DNA from: Zerene cesonia
Taxonomy: Eukaryota > Arthropoda > Insecta > Lepidoptera > Pieridae
Assembly: GCF_012273895.1 (NCBI RefSeq)
Contig: NC_052102.1
Span: 3,928,917 to 3,992,916, forward strand
Reading direction: 5' to 3'
DNA length: 64,000 nt
Within the stretch, counting starts at the first letter, position 1; each line of letters starts with the position of its first letter. Under the pieces are notes generated by a model. It saw nothing but the letters and a program-made list of their open reading frames with translations, was not told the origin of the DNA and searched no databases. This document shows positions 25,301 to 40,300 of this stretch, piece after piece. A program made the position numbers and the translations under genes.

Positions 25301-28300
25301 GAATAAATAAATGTCACAGCTCTACGCCGCTATTGACTGATGCAGGGCCGTGATGAACGATGCACATATCTATTTATTGTTTCGCATTAATTTGTGGATC
25401 CTTATTGTGATCATTAATATTGAATAGTATGTTATTTTTATAAAGGAAATTTTTCAAAAACAGACGCGTCATCATATGTCTCATTAGCCGTATACATGTA
25501 CAACAATTGGATGTAGTAAGTGGACTTTTAAACAGAATAAATTAATTAAGAAAATAAAGATTTATCAACACGATATTATAGTATACATAGATGAATCAGT
25601 AGGTAGGAAATGTCAATGTGTAAATCTAATGTCCAGATAAATAAAACAAGCTTTCTTAAGAATGCAAAATGTTAGAAGATCAAAATTAAAATTAAAATCA
25701 ACATAGGTACGTATAGCTAACGTGACGCGTTACATTATTATTGCAAAAACAATAAATTTTAAACGGCCAACAGCTGTGAGGCTTGTAAACGACATTTTCG
25801 AGAAAACCGATGCTTTATTATTTTGCAAGTGTTCTGGAATTAGTTATGAGGCATTGATAGCTCGCGGAACTGCTTTTATTTATAATGAGATAAAATATGT
25901 GGGATGTCTCTTCGAACATTAAATAGTTGAAACTTATGGGGCTGAACTATCATTATTTCACGTTCTGACGTTTCATTTAACAGCCAATGAAGATTTAGGT
26001 ATTAAGTAAAATGCGTTTAAACTTCAGGCTATATTTTTTTAAAGCTATTGTAAATTCCATATTAAGCCGTCACAAATTTAAAATCTAATAGTTATCAAAT
26101 ATTATAGTTCACTATAAATATCACAACCCTTCATCTTCATCAAGCAATTCAATAAGATGTAAGCTGTCTCGTATGCTCCCAATAGAAATTATTAATGAAA
26201 TACAATGCAGGTTGTATAAATTCTCTGCTATCTCCATAGCCACCTTTATTAGAACTCTTCCCATCCACATGACAACTCGAAATTTATATTAATTTGCAGA
26301 TAAATTAAATATTCATTTTAATTATGATCGTCACTATTAAGACGTGTTATCAGATCCTTAAGAGAGCCCACAGTCAATATGAAATCAACTTTACATTCAT
26401 GTCCGCAGTTATTGTTGTAGAGTCGGAATATTATTGAATAGGCTATTTGCCACATTTCAAATAGAAATGATTTTAAAATTGAAGAACATAATATTATTTA
26501 CATTTATACTTTAACTGATGGACTGATCTGCCAAATTTGACATACAGATAAATTCGGACTTAGGCACCATGCTTCGGCATAAATCATGAGTTACAATGAA
26601 GTGCAGAAAGGAGTTCGCACTACGGCCATGAATACGAATTTAATTCACACGTCCTTTGAGCACAAACATGCTGTGTATACTGAATTGAATATGAAAGATG
26701 AAGTTAAACTAACGTTTGAAGAATGCAGACCATAAATATGTATTTTGAAATATTAACATAATTTTCTGAGATATGACAATTAAATTAAAGATATAGAGAG
26801 TTAAAGGTAAATATTTTATGTAAATAATTATAAAGCTCATTGTGGGTACAATAAATGTAGTTCTTCTGTGGTGGCTGGGTGCGCAGACGCAATAAATTCA
26901 AACCGGCCGCACACGACGGCTCTGCGTGACGTCACACCTCGTGTGATCGATGGCAAGTAAGAAAGAGATCACAGTTTCCCACTAACTCTCCAATGACATG
27001 AGACAGAAAGAGATGCAACAACGATAAATAATTTCATGTTAAATTATTTTAAATCCTCTCTTAAGCAAGTACGTTGACTTCTTGTATTTTTGACTTATGT
27101 CTGTTTCGAGTTATCGCACCGTAGATAATATTCAATGAAAAATGAACGGATGTAGTAAATATTTTATTAAAGCCAATAGCTTTAATAAAATATTCTATCA
27201 CACAAAAAATACATCGTCCCGCATTTTTACTAATTTTCTACATCCTTAAGTTATATTTCAATGGATCAGTTAAAATAATATATGCAAATTTCGTATAAAA
27301 CAGTATTTAAATAAATATACAGGTAATATTGCGTTGGGTCTTCAATACATTTGTCATTTTATAAGCTTACTTTTTATAATCTCATGGACGTAGCACGTTG
27401 ACAAATATAAAAGTATCGTATTCATAAAAAGGAATCGATTATTTGAAGAAAAAGAGATGTGAGGGGGTGAGGCGAGCGGGTCGAGGGGGGGAGGGACACC
27501 TCATGACACCTGACCGCAGCCATTTTGGCCCGTGAAATATGTTTATTTGTCATGGCTCCCTTTTGTTATTGAAATTGTGTTTGCCTTTACTCCTTCTTTA
27601 TATTGTTCGATTGTGTCTGAGTGAAACCCGTTTATAGATGCTCAATGCGAGAATAGCTTTGGATTTAGTTTTAGAATATTGATTATTGATACTGAGAAAT
27701 GAGATATAAATTTCAATTAAGTAGCTATTGATCGCATTAACGCATAGATGCTCACGGTTAAGTGCGAGGTATTCTGTTATTATCTTTTCATTCTTTGAAA
27801 TCGTACGAATCGTGTGACTAAGAACCAATACGAATGTTACTTATGGGAATTAAGAACATTTCATGTTTGTATTATTAATGAATTATTTTACAAACAAAAC
27901 ATTGACACGTTCAAAGACGTTAAGTATGTTTGCATACTCCCAATCAGTCACCGCAGGTTGCCATCCGCGATCCTCCACGGAACAATCAATCATAACAAAT
28001 TCACAAGTCATCGGCTATTAAAAAAGTGCATTGTGTCGAGAATGCGTAAACTCTAACAAACATTGTCACCTACTCCGAATCGAATTCCATACAAAGGATT
28101 GTTCACGAACATTGTGGTGGGTGTAAAGCATAGGTTTAGTTGGAAACCACCCCGCGGCGCTCTCGGCGACGCTGCGTCTCGCTGCGACGCACATAAAAAC
28201 ACTATTCATATTTTTTTATCCAACGATCTTATCTTGTCTTATATCTACGGCCAGGAATGATAAAGCACCAATAATGATGTTTCATTTTGTATCGATGCTT

Positions 28301-31300
28301 ACGTCAGCTATAAAGTTAGTGACAGATTTTACAATATTTAAAGAAATCGGTTATGGGTATATTTTATCCGCTTAAGTTCATTTTATTTGTATTTATAAAA
28401 ACAATGTCATATCAAACAATAATAAGACCGATCCAAACTAAGAATTACTTTTTAATAAAGCTAAACCCGTTTTGAGATCAGACTGTCAGTCCCTGAGTGT
28501 GTAAAACATTTTATTTAAGATGCGTTTAATTTTCCGGTTCCATTAGCGTTAACTAAAAGCGCGGTAGCCAAATGATATAAATATATCGTGTAATATTATT
28601 TAAAAGTGTTGATGTGCTCTTATTTTTATAACGCTTTTTAGTTATAATACTGAAATGGCTTAATGGCCAAGGCTTTATATTTTATTTATTTTTTTAATAA
28701 ATGCCTCAGCTCGATCTGTCTCCACCTAGTTTTACAGGTTATAAGTAAAAAATGCTTACACGATATTGGATCTTAAGTCTACACTACAACGGTTGTTTTT
28801 TATCATACTACTGACTAACTCGTTTCAAATGATAAAAACGATATTTCCACCGATGGTTGCTTACATGTTTTATATATACACCAATAGAAGTAAATTAACA
28901 AAAACGTCGCAAGGAATCCCATGTAGAGGTGTTACTTTCTATTCGAATCGTATATATCACAATTTGAATATGTAAATGGTGCGATTGCTTCTAGATATCA
29001 GATTTTTTGTCACGCGTCAAGTTATGCGGGCGTAAGATATATCGAGAGGCGCAGGTGCAAACACGTTAAGTGTTTTCTTATTGTTGTAAGGGATTGGCTT
29101 ATCACTGACACTATCTGTGTTCGACAAATGTTTTAACTGTCAGAGATGTGACGTCAGCCAAATTGAGCTGATCGAAGGAGCGATATCGGTCCACATTCTG
29201 TGGTAGTGGGACTTATTGAATAAGACGAATTATAACATTTTTAAATTCTTTAAATTTCGTATTGCTAATTTGTATGATCGATGGTAGTGTATGATATAAC
29301 CATACTTTTTTACAGCTTTTTAATATACAGTTATGGCTAGGTAAATGTACAAAATTGATGTCATATTTATGCCTAAACTTAAGGAATTCGTATTATTCAT
29401 CTGTCGAAAACTTAAGAAAAATCAACATATCTATGATTATAAAAGCCCTTCTCAATACATTAATGACTAAACGATGTAGGTAAGGAAATATAGCATCCCC
29501 AATAATTTAGTAGATTTTAGGCACGTCTAAATCAATAGCTATCAATAATGTTACACAAGGGAGTCATTTTCCTATTAAACCTAGGTGGTCAATTGGCTAT
29601 TGGAATTATCATCTGAATTAGTCTGTTGCTAATTTAGATCCAAAGATATTTGTTTTATTTGATGACATATTCAATATTGTGTTTTAGCCTTATAATATGA
29701 GAAAACAAAGCACAAAACAAAAGTCACTTACAAGCAACTAACTATTTTAGTAAATTCTAAGTCAGCCCACAATAGACTTAATTTAAGAAACCACGAACTT
29801 CATGTAAATAATTACAGAAGCGCAGTAGTCAATTAACGAATGAATGAAGATTTATGTGCCGCGTTGTCGATATAAAGTAACGCTTCCTTTATGAACCTCA
29901 AAACGTCCTAATTACCGCGCGGGAGAAACAAAACGAGGAGCACGGAGACGCCCAAACGCTTCTGTGACAGGGAATTAATTGCTCGTGGCGACATGTGCGC
30001 CGATATGAGGCGATACTAAGATACTGCGTGCACCCTAGACGATAACGGATAAGCGAAACGCATGTTGTAAATGATTATGGAATGCGTAATGGATGCATGC
30101 AAAGTATTGGAACAAATTGAATTATGTAAATTTAAACTAAGTTTGGCTAGAATGATAGTAGAATAGTGAATAACTGATTGCTCTGTTTGCAGTATATTTT
30201 GATGTGATCTTTTTATATCATGAATAATTTTATATATGTTCTATATATTTCTTAGTATAAGGTATTCACTGGGTACACCTTAATTGTCGAAAGTTAATGA
30301 GACATTTACAAAAAAAAACCGAATATTGAGTGATATACTTGAAAAACTAGCGGTTACACCTATTCGATAGTCAATTAGAATACTGTCCCCAAACAATGGA
30401 GCACATTAAACACACACACATTAGCGAATGCCCAATCGGTTCGCCTATATTTAGTCTGGGTGAAAACTTTACTCGTCACCCTGGTCCGGTGTCGGACGCG
30501 CCGTCCGTCCGTCAACATCGCCGCCCGCGTGTGGCCGCTCGATAGACAAAAATGCGTTCCTTTGTGAACAAAGTCAGGCTGGACATGCCTTTCAGCGAGA
30601 TGCAATTAGTGCGACCGAAATACATGTCGATACGCTGAGCAACCCACTGCCATTTCAGATATGTCCTGTGATCTATTTTCGAGATCGCCGAGATAATACT
30701 AGAACACCTATAGGACTGTCACGTGCTCAAACTGGTCGGTAGTGTAGTGAAGTTTACTAAATTTGATTCCCTACTGTTCATTTTTCTGGGTTTTATCATT
30801 ATTGTTTGTTTGCTATTTTATAAAATTTGATTTTCAATATTAGCTAGGTTTCCTCTTTGGATCGATCGAATTCGAAACGAACAGGCCGCTCATTGCATGT
30901 TTATTGTTTATTTAAATGCAAAGATTTATATGTTTTAAGTGCAATATAGTTATTTTCATTAATTTATTCATTCATCATCAACCAATATCGTAAGTTTATC
31001 ATATTGTATGGCTCTACATATACTTATATACCTACTAAAACATTAATACCAATTTTTGCAAACATATTTTATGTTTTACGTGCATTCATACGTCACCGCA
31101 AATTTTAACAATGCCTTAAAAATAATAATTACTTGACGATTGCTTGTCAGCAATTTTGTCAAATCGAGTGTCATTCTAACAAATAATAAAAATTAGCTGT
31201 CTTACTTACCAGTTGGTTCTGGTAGGCTGTGACTGCGGTGAAAACGCATTCGGGGAATATAAACGTCTTGAATTCTTCTTGTTCAAGATCAGTTATTGGA

Positions 31301-34300
31301 GCATTGATAGCGCCCTCCCGTCGGAGCACCAGGTGAATTCGTGGTTGGTATTTGTGCATGGAATTTAATACCAACTGAAACAATTATTACTCATTAGGTC
31401 CTGTATAGAAAAGGAAGTAAAGTAAGTAAGTTTTATAAAACATTTTTTAATGTGAAACTATTTTGTATCTAAGTTTTATAAAAAAAAAACAACGCTTAGT
31501 ATAGAGCGACTCCGTGCGGCTATCCGCTCCATCGGCAACATGCGTGTCGAATTGTCTAACCTGTCCATTCTTGTCCATCTCGTTGTTGGTGAGCTTGACC
31601 TTCTCGAAGGAGACGACCTGCTTGCGCAGCTGGTCGCCGGAGAAGGGCGAGTCGGGGTGCGGGTAGAGGCGCGCGGGCGCGGGCGGGTCCGCCTTGCCGG
31701 CCACCAGCCACGAGGAGCGGTGGTACGCGTAGCGGTAGCGCTTGCCGTCCACCGGCACCACGTCCAGCAGCACGGCGTAGCGCGCCTCCGCGCGGCACCC
31801 GCCGAACGACACGCGCACCGTCGGGAACATGCGCCTACAAATAAAGCAAATAAACTCATATAAACTAGAACCTTAAAGAACATCATAACTATAATATCTA
31901 TAAAGTTGTGTCTTAAATAATTCGGTAAATATTGCATTATTGATTTCAATTAAAATTTGAAATTTAAATTATTTTTTTTTTCAATTTTAATTTACAAAAC
32001 ATAGCAAAATAAGTAATAAACAATAACACAAGAAAATAAGACCTTAATAAAATAATAACCAAATTTCAATTCATCAAGAAATATGAAAATGGAAAAGTTA
32101 GCTTATTAGCGCAATCCAAAGAATTTAATATTATTACCATCAGTGCGTGAAAAATGAGTTTAAATTCACATAGGTACTTAATACGCGTTTAAATGGAAGA
32201 ATTTTTGACGCCAAGTGTCGTAAAACCTTTATTTAAAACATTTTTCGTCATGCATAACTTCTCATTCTTTTGTTTAATTAAAGCGTATATTTTCACGTTA
32301 ACGCAATTATTCGATAATTACTCGGCTCCACAGCAGTTATTGAGACCGGCACCAATCGTCTTTGCATTAACTCGATGACTTCGCAAATTATACCGAGCAA
32401 TTTATTTTAATACATTGTACCGGTATTGTACCCATTTCAGGCCTTTAATATACATTTGCGTTAAAAATTTAACGTCTCGGGCTATCAACACGATTCCTAC
32501 ATTTCTTATGTAGGTACTCTATCTTGATCTAATTATAGAGAATTCTAGTAATGGAATGTTGTAAAAGTTTTCCATAATTTGGGGAAAATAAGTGATAAAA
32601 AATTGTGTGTAGATACTTATTAATAATTGTGCATCGAAAGCGAATATAAAAATTAAAAAAATAAATATGGAAATAAATAAAACATATGTAACATTCTCAA
32701 ACCCCATATTTAACTAATGTTTTAGCTTAACTATCCAAGGGCAATAATCGAGATTATTATTGTAAATGGAACGATAACAATCATCAAACGTTGAATAACA
32801 TAATTTATTTAAGAGGTAGGTTCACGATCACATTATTTCTGTTTCAATATTCCTAAAAATATGACTGAATTTCTTTTATTTTTATACGAGTCTTAACAAT
32901 TCTCCTTCCCCTTCATATAACGGAGACATTCTTTAATGTCTCCCATTGGAGAAAGATGAATGGGTAGACATTTTTATAAAGGCGTATGTTTTTGTTTACT
33001 GTTAGTAAAATTGCTTGTGGTTGGTCGGAGTAATGGCTCTTATTACACCCATCTATGTCGCTGTGGTTTCCTGTTGTATTTATATTTAACAAGGGGAATC
33101 GCAATAATAATATTTCAATTCACTTTGTAACTGAAGATGGGATAACTTGCTAACAAGAAACAGACTGGTCACCGCTGAAAGTCGTCACAAAAAATTCAAG
33201 AAATGAAATCTATCAAAGATAATAAACTCATTGTTACTAGAAAGGAGTGCTCATAAAAAGTGGTGTCAGTAGCGCGCTCGTGAAACACTATCTCCTAATC
33301 GACATAAAATGGTAGTCATTGAGGCGCGAGAACGGAAATAACAAATCTTTAGCTGTAACCTGAGACGTACATCGAAGTGGCCATTCGTTTTTTGTTGGTG
33401 TCGCTCAAGCTGCGAGCGATTGTCAATTCGCTATCGCACCTTACGCAATACGAACGCGGAATGCGGCTTCTGACCCGGAAATCTTCAACCTTCGACCACC
33501 CAGGTTGTTATTGTACATATCCCTCGTTAGTTTGAGGAATCATAATAGGATTTTGATTGACTGGATATCAATTGGCAGGCTAGATGATACGCGTTGTAAA
33601 ACGATTTAATCTCTTAACAAAAGCGCATCGCTTGTAATATTCGTTGTTAAGATCGTAAGCTCGAGGGAGGACAAAAATAAGAATGCCATTAAAAAGATTT
33701 ATGCGCGTTTAGTCGCGGTCGCGTCGATTTGTGAGACTCCTTATAGTTCACGATAGAGCGCGCCTGCGCTTGGGCAATTGCACGCATGCGTTAATGGCGA
33801 CACTCGACGCACACCAATATATATTATCTCGATGATATATGACCACCGACGTCGTCCATCATCCTACCACCCGAAAGTTAGCGGAAAACTGCGAAAGCAA
33901 AAGGACACCGCTGTGTATGAGCTTTAATGAGCATGCTGTGGACAGAAATAAGGCGCTCTACAACGAATCACTGGTACATTTAAATTGAGAGATTTTATGA
34001 CATAATTAGGTGGTAATTGAAATAAAAATTCAGATGTTTACCTGCTAAAGTTTGAGGTACAAATAGCTATAGTTATTCCTCACATTATTCTATAGAATAA
34101 AATCATTTATATATGACGAATATTTTGTGAATACCTTCGTAATAAATTAATATTGCTTTAAAAGTGTAATTACATAATCTCTTTAAACATAACTTTTCAC
34201 AATGTTACAGAAGCAATTTGACTTACATTTTCCGTTACTAATAAATAACGCAATTAATTAAGCGCATGTGTGCAAAAATTTGATTGCAAGTTAAATGCGA

Positions 34301-37300
34301 GTTGCAGCGATGCGCAGGCGCATGTCGTCTTAATTAGCGGCACGGAGCGAGGTGCGAACTCGTCAATCATTGTTCCCGCGTGACGGCCGTGATGGATCTG
34401 CTCTACGCGCTATTGGTTATCGTTAGACCATGAATCCTTATCATATTTCTTTTATCAATGTTATATTTTCGGGTAGGAAAGCATATTTGTATCTGATATT
34501 AAAGACGATCTTAATAAACCTTGATTGGCATTTGTTTTGAAGCATCACGACTTTATAAAGCATGCACAATAATTTCCTTATCTACAACTGTATCCCACGG
34601 TAGCCAATAATACCTGTTTTATTCAACACCTTCAAGTGTAGCTAAATGCATGATAACGGATATATAAACTTCATCAGCTACGATTATGAAATAGGAAGCC
34701 GAACGCCATAAGTGCAGTGTTATCACGTCGTGATTAGGGTCCCGGCGACCAATCGGCAAACGCCTGTCTAATTATACAGGAAAGCGCTTTATTAATAGCA
34801 ATTATACCCGCCGCCATATTGCAAGCGCGATTTAATTAACTCGATCCGCTGATTGGGGACATATGGCGCTAGATTGCGGGTCCAACGAAATGCTGCGTCT
34901 ACACGGAGCTATTTAAGACGAGTGGGAATTGTTGAAGGATTTCACCACCTATGTATATATGGCGATTGGTGTCGGAGGCAAACCATTTCACTTAAATGCG
35001 CACTTCGGTTTTAGCTCTGCATCAACCCACCATAAACGTGGTTACATTTCATTTCTTTTATGAATATCAAATAGACGTACATATTTTAATAGTGAATGTG
35101 AGTCATGTATTAATGTATAATTGTGTAAAATGTAATAAAAAATATTATTGTTATTTTATTGCAATCTACAAGATAATTTATATTGTATTATTATGTTGAA
35201 TGCTCAGGATATTGATTATACCAAATTATGTATACGAAATAATAAAACGAATACAAATTAAATGAAATTTACACGTTAGCATTAATCAAAACATTATGTA
35301 AAATCGGTGTACATTACGCTTTCATTATATCACGCAATACGTATAATTAACTGTTACTACCTCCGATTATAGCGAATTAGTACAAATGGTAAGTGATTTC
35401 TGCTGCATAATTCAAGTGACAACAATCCGCATGGTGGCCAATGAATATTTCATATCCAATAATGCTACCACTTATAGTTAATTTTATGGTCACTGCCGCC
35501 CTATGTCCCACCGCTGCCTAACTGTTATTATCTGACATGTATACACTTTGTTCAGCATTGCATCATTTATAGATAATCACGTATCGGGAATGTCACATAA
35601 ACTTGACTCATCGGGAAATACTGTTTCTATCAATGACAAAACGTTCCTGCTTAAAATGTGAAGATAAAAATCTCACTAGTGAATGTACGGCTTAAGGAAG
35701 CTTGCTTTCAAATATACGTTCTTTAGTTTGCGTATTAATAACAGCTATCAACTCGCACTTGACCAGTTATGGATTACGGCCTAAGCCAACATTGAAGCAT
35801 GATATGAAATTTACGCGTTTGCCTTTAATTTTATTTCTTTAATTACTTTAAACTGCTTTATAAAAAAATCTTCAAAGAATACAAAATATAAATGGATCAT
35901 GAGGCGAAATTTGAACTCGCATCTTGTGCCTGTGGTGACCTTTGGCAAGACCAGGACCTACACTATTATCTAATTTCTTCTGTCCGGTTTCATATTAATA
36001 CTTTTCAGTGTACCTTTTTATTTATTAATTATTTAAATGACGTTTACTAAATACAGAAAAGTAAATTAGTTAAGTTTAAGAACCTTACTTAAATATGTAA
36101 TAATGTGGAAACTGTGTTATAGGTCTACTCGTTAAGGACATTTAAAACTGCTTCATAACAAAATAATTGCCAATTAGAGCAAATCAAAAATAGAATTAGC
36201 ATAATTACTCTACACAGAGTACTTAAATAGAATTTTATTAGAGCATTTAATGAAACAATAGGTTTTTACGATTCGCATATGGGATATTGAATTAGGTAAA
36301 TGCTGATAATCCAAATAATCCAATAATAATAATGACTAAGCCATTGTACGCAAATACTAAATAAACATAAAATTTTGTGGTAACGTTCCTTTAAACAATT
36401 CAATTAAAATCATACGGTTAAATACAACAAATTTAAATTTTGTTTAAACGCCATACTTAAGAAAATACAACATAATTTTATATACAGAATTTCCACGCAA
36501 TACTGAAAATAAATCACATAGAGAGTGATTTATGTAAATTCAGTTAAAGTAAGTTTCTGTTATAGCTTCGATATTTATTTCATCTGCATGAAAAAAATAC
36601 AATCAAGTGTGAGTCAAACTCTTGACACTAGGTTCTGAACAAATAAACTAAAGAGCAACTGTAAAAATTGTTCACGCACGTACGTACATAGGTATTAAAT
36701 AGCAATTAAATGACAACATAAGCGAGCACCATCATTCCGTGTTACGGAGCGTCGAATTCTGACTGAGCGTCAGTCTGAATTCGATACTCCGTAGATGACG
36801 CGAAGCAAGCCTTGATCGACACTTGACGTTGTTACGAATCGTCGCCTGCTCGACTGACGTGGAAATCTGATACACGTGACAGTTCATCGTGACATTTAAA
36901 AAAGCGTCTTTCCCTTTATGTATTTTGTTAATTGGTTTGTTTATGTTTGCCATTAATGATTGAAAACGTTATTTATACGTCAGACAAAGTAATGTACGCT
37001 TTTTATTTTTTTGTCTATTAAATATGCATATTGTCTTCGTAATTACACTTAAATAGGCAATACACACAGTTCTTATTTTGTAAGATGCAGATAACTTTGA
37101 CGATTTTGTATGGAGTTCCGCTCAACATTTTTTTCATATTACCTATATAGAAAGCTACCCATAACATCCACATAATCCGCAATTATATTTTAGATAATTA
37201 TTCGGTTGAGCAAGACGTCTTGAACAGAGTAATGAGCACTTGGGTTTGCAGATGCAGTTATGATGGAAAAGGGCGGACGCTGACGCCCGAGAGACGCGAT

Positions 37301-40300
37301 GACAAATTGCCATGTCTCAAAATAAGATTATTGGGAAACAAGTCAACGTACAGGATTCCTGTGCCAATAGGCTGATGAATATACCGTGGCACGAACTTTT
37401 TGTGTCCTGTAAACTATTATAATTATTAAAGTGAAATATTATACTAGATTATTGTCAATAATACTCAGAACATTTTACACAGATTTCACTAGTAATATCG
37501 ATTAATCGCAATATACAAAACTAGACATTTAAGCACATCTATCATTTAATAATTTGTACCGGATATTACATATGAAAATAAATCAGGCGTGTAAGATTAT
37601 TAAGACGTATATAATTAAATAACACCACACCACAATTACTATTGCATAAATAAGGTAATGATATAATAACTTCGCTGGTGTGTTTGACATCTCAAATTCG
37701 AATACCCTTTTTTAGAAGGTATGTGTGAAAGATTGATGAGAATTAGTTGCTTAATGAGCTGAGTGGGCGGGGCTGGGCGGTTGGCGCATAGGGTGAAATA
37801 TCGTTCTTCCTGTGAGGTCTGCGGCCGTCAAATTTTCGACACTTGCACGATTTTGTCAATCCCATTGATTAATATCTCGAAGGCACAGTGAGATCTCAGT
37901 TACGAGATTACTACTGAATAGAAACGGAACCGGTACGGTGTACGCAAAAAATATACGTTTTACAATTGTTGTCGATTTGTTATGTAATACTGAAATCCGT
38001 GATGGTGGCAGTTAGTACTGCAGGTAAAATGAACACTGCGAGCGAATTTGAGTGTTTTGTTTATTTATGCATACTATCCGATTTTCCATGTGAATCTATC
38101 TTATTAAATAAGTAAACTTCGTAATACTATATAACTGCTTGTTTGGAAATATTCGTATATGATATACAATAATTTACTCTATCTTTACGTAACCTTCATA
38201 CTATCAAAGCTATATCATCAACAAACATATTTACTTACTTTCAACTGAGTATAAAATACTCATTTCCTAAAGCCTTGTTTACACACATAGAAAATTATAT
38301 GTTCCTATCACGCGTAAGGATAGCAAATAAAACATTTCTACAGCACAACACAATCGACCATTACGACGCAGATGTTGCGTTTAAGTATTTATTAGTGGTG
38401 AAGTAATTAGTGATTTTAAACAAATATTACGATCGTACGGTTTTGTGACGTGGTGTAATTACATAGTATGTGTAGGCTCAATAAGTCTACTGAAGAGAAA
38501 CAACCCGTCTTCTTTTAATGTTATTATATTATATCACCACAAATTAAATTGGTTGCATGTGAATTGTTAAATAATGTGCGCTCTCATTAGCATTATGGCA
38601 TTTTTTTTATTAGTAGCATTTATTATTTATGGTAAATAATAAGACATCAAATAAAAATAGTCGCCTACATTACATAAGCCCTTTGAAAAAAAATATTAAT
38701 TTGACGTACATATAACTGCTATAAAGTGCTTACTATTTTTGTTACAGGACACGGGTTGGGATTTCTGGAGAGAGTAGACCGTTGGTATTCGCGCCACGCT
38801 GCGCGAAATTCCGACGCATTTTGCTTTTATTGTCAACTCACAGCACTAATGGAGTCGCATTGCGCGACAAACTATAAGAAACGGTGCTTTGCTTAACTTA
38901 TTTCAGTCCAACTCCAGAAAAACGAGAACACGAGGAAGCGAAACGTGTTGAAATAATTTTCCGCGAATTCGCGTTAATGCCTGCAAAGCCCGCAATTTAG
39001 TCACGTAATCGCCAGCTATAGATATGTAGTCACACTTGTGTTTTCGGGCACAAACGTGGCGTGGAGTTGCTCAAGTCGACACCGAAATTGGGAACTTTGG
39101 CGACAATATTGCTTAAACTGTCGCCTGGGGCTAAGCACCTTCCTTGTTCATTTTGAAGTTTCGCAATATTCTTATTTAGCGTTTAACTTTTTGGTGACGA
39201 GACATTGTGAAAGATTGTGAACCGAGTAGATAAGAGAAGCTTTATTAAATAAGCCTCAAAACAGTCGCGTGGTTTCATTCAGCATTGGATATAAAATTAA
39301 CGCTCTTTACATTATATTAATATGCGTTTTGAATAAAAAAATCAATATTATTAAGCACAGTTAATTAACTCATGCATAAGTAACATGGTAGCGATAAAAC
39401 TACGAAGGTAGCAGTGAATTGATGACTTTCTTTTTATGAAACACGGCTAATAACAGACTAGCAAGTGTTACTGTCGTCCTATTAGTCTCTAAATAGACAT
39501 ATTATTAAACCGTAACTGGTACTAGCCAGTCTATAGTTAGATTGTTTTCACTTCCACGATCCAGCGTTGGTGTGAAATCGTTCTTGAGAATGAACTCTTA
39601 CCATAATTTTAATGAAAAACTTAATTTTAACATTAATTAATGTGATTTTTATTCAATCTTTAACAATATTGCAATTGTTTAAGAGATTAAAAAGGAGCTG
39701 GATATCTTTTAAGGGCAAAAATAGCTGTTTTCGCGTATTAAAAGAAAACTAACAGTTGTAATACATGTAAAATTTTTAATATAGCAAATTTGCGAATTTT
39801 GGAGTGAATCGTATGGGCATAATGGGATTTAACGTCTAATGGGAATGTTATGTTTTTCCTTTTTTTAAAGTATTATGATATCATTCAATATCGTCCAAAC
39901 TATCTTCAAACGCAAATACAATAACAAAATTATCTTTTATATAAAAAAACATACAAAAAGAAAATATATAGAAGTAAGAATAAGGAGGGTATTCAAATAA
40001 TTCGTCCTCAGTTTATATTCGCACACATACGTCGAATACCATAACAACCTACTGATACATCGCAGTTGAAATATACAACTAGAGTGTACTAGTCCCACAT
40101 AACAGGTCGCCTTATGTGCCCATATCAACGTATGAGCGACGTTCGTGTCTGCTAATGTCGTCAGCTCAGACCAGAGGTTACACGTACCGACTGTTAAAAC
40201 GGGACATGTCAGCGGTTAGAGAATGTCCTTGTGAGTTCAAATGTCTAGATAGCACTATCTAGACGATAGTATCTGAATTTTAGTGGTCCGTAGTAAAGAA

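Noticed and set aside
31540..31863. 107-codon plus-strand frame across exon 3
   Set aside because: It is the antisense shadow of a GC-rich T-box exon, with Arg/Val/Gly-rich composition and no family resemblance.
31476..31949. 157-codon minus-strand frame overlapping exon 3
   Set aside because: Out-of-frame reading of the same GC-rich exon; Arg/Thr/Ser repeats are an effect of base composition.
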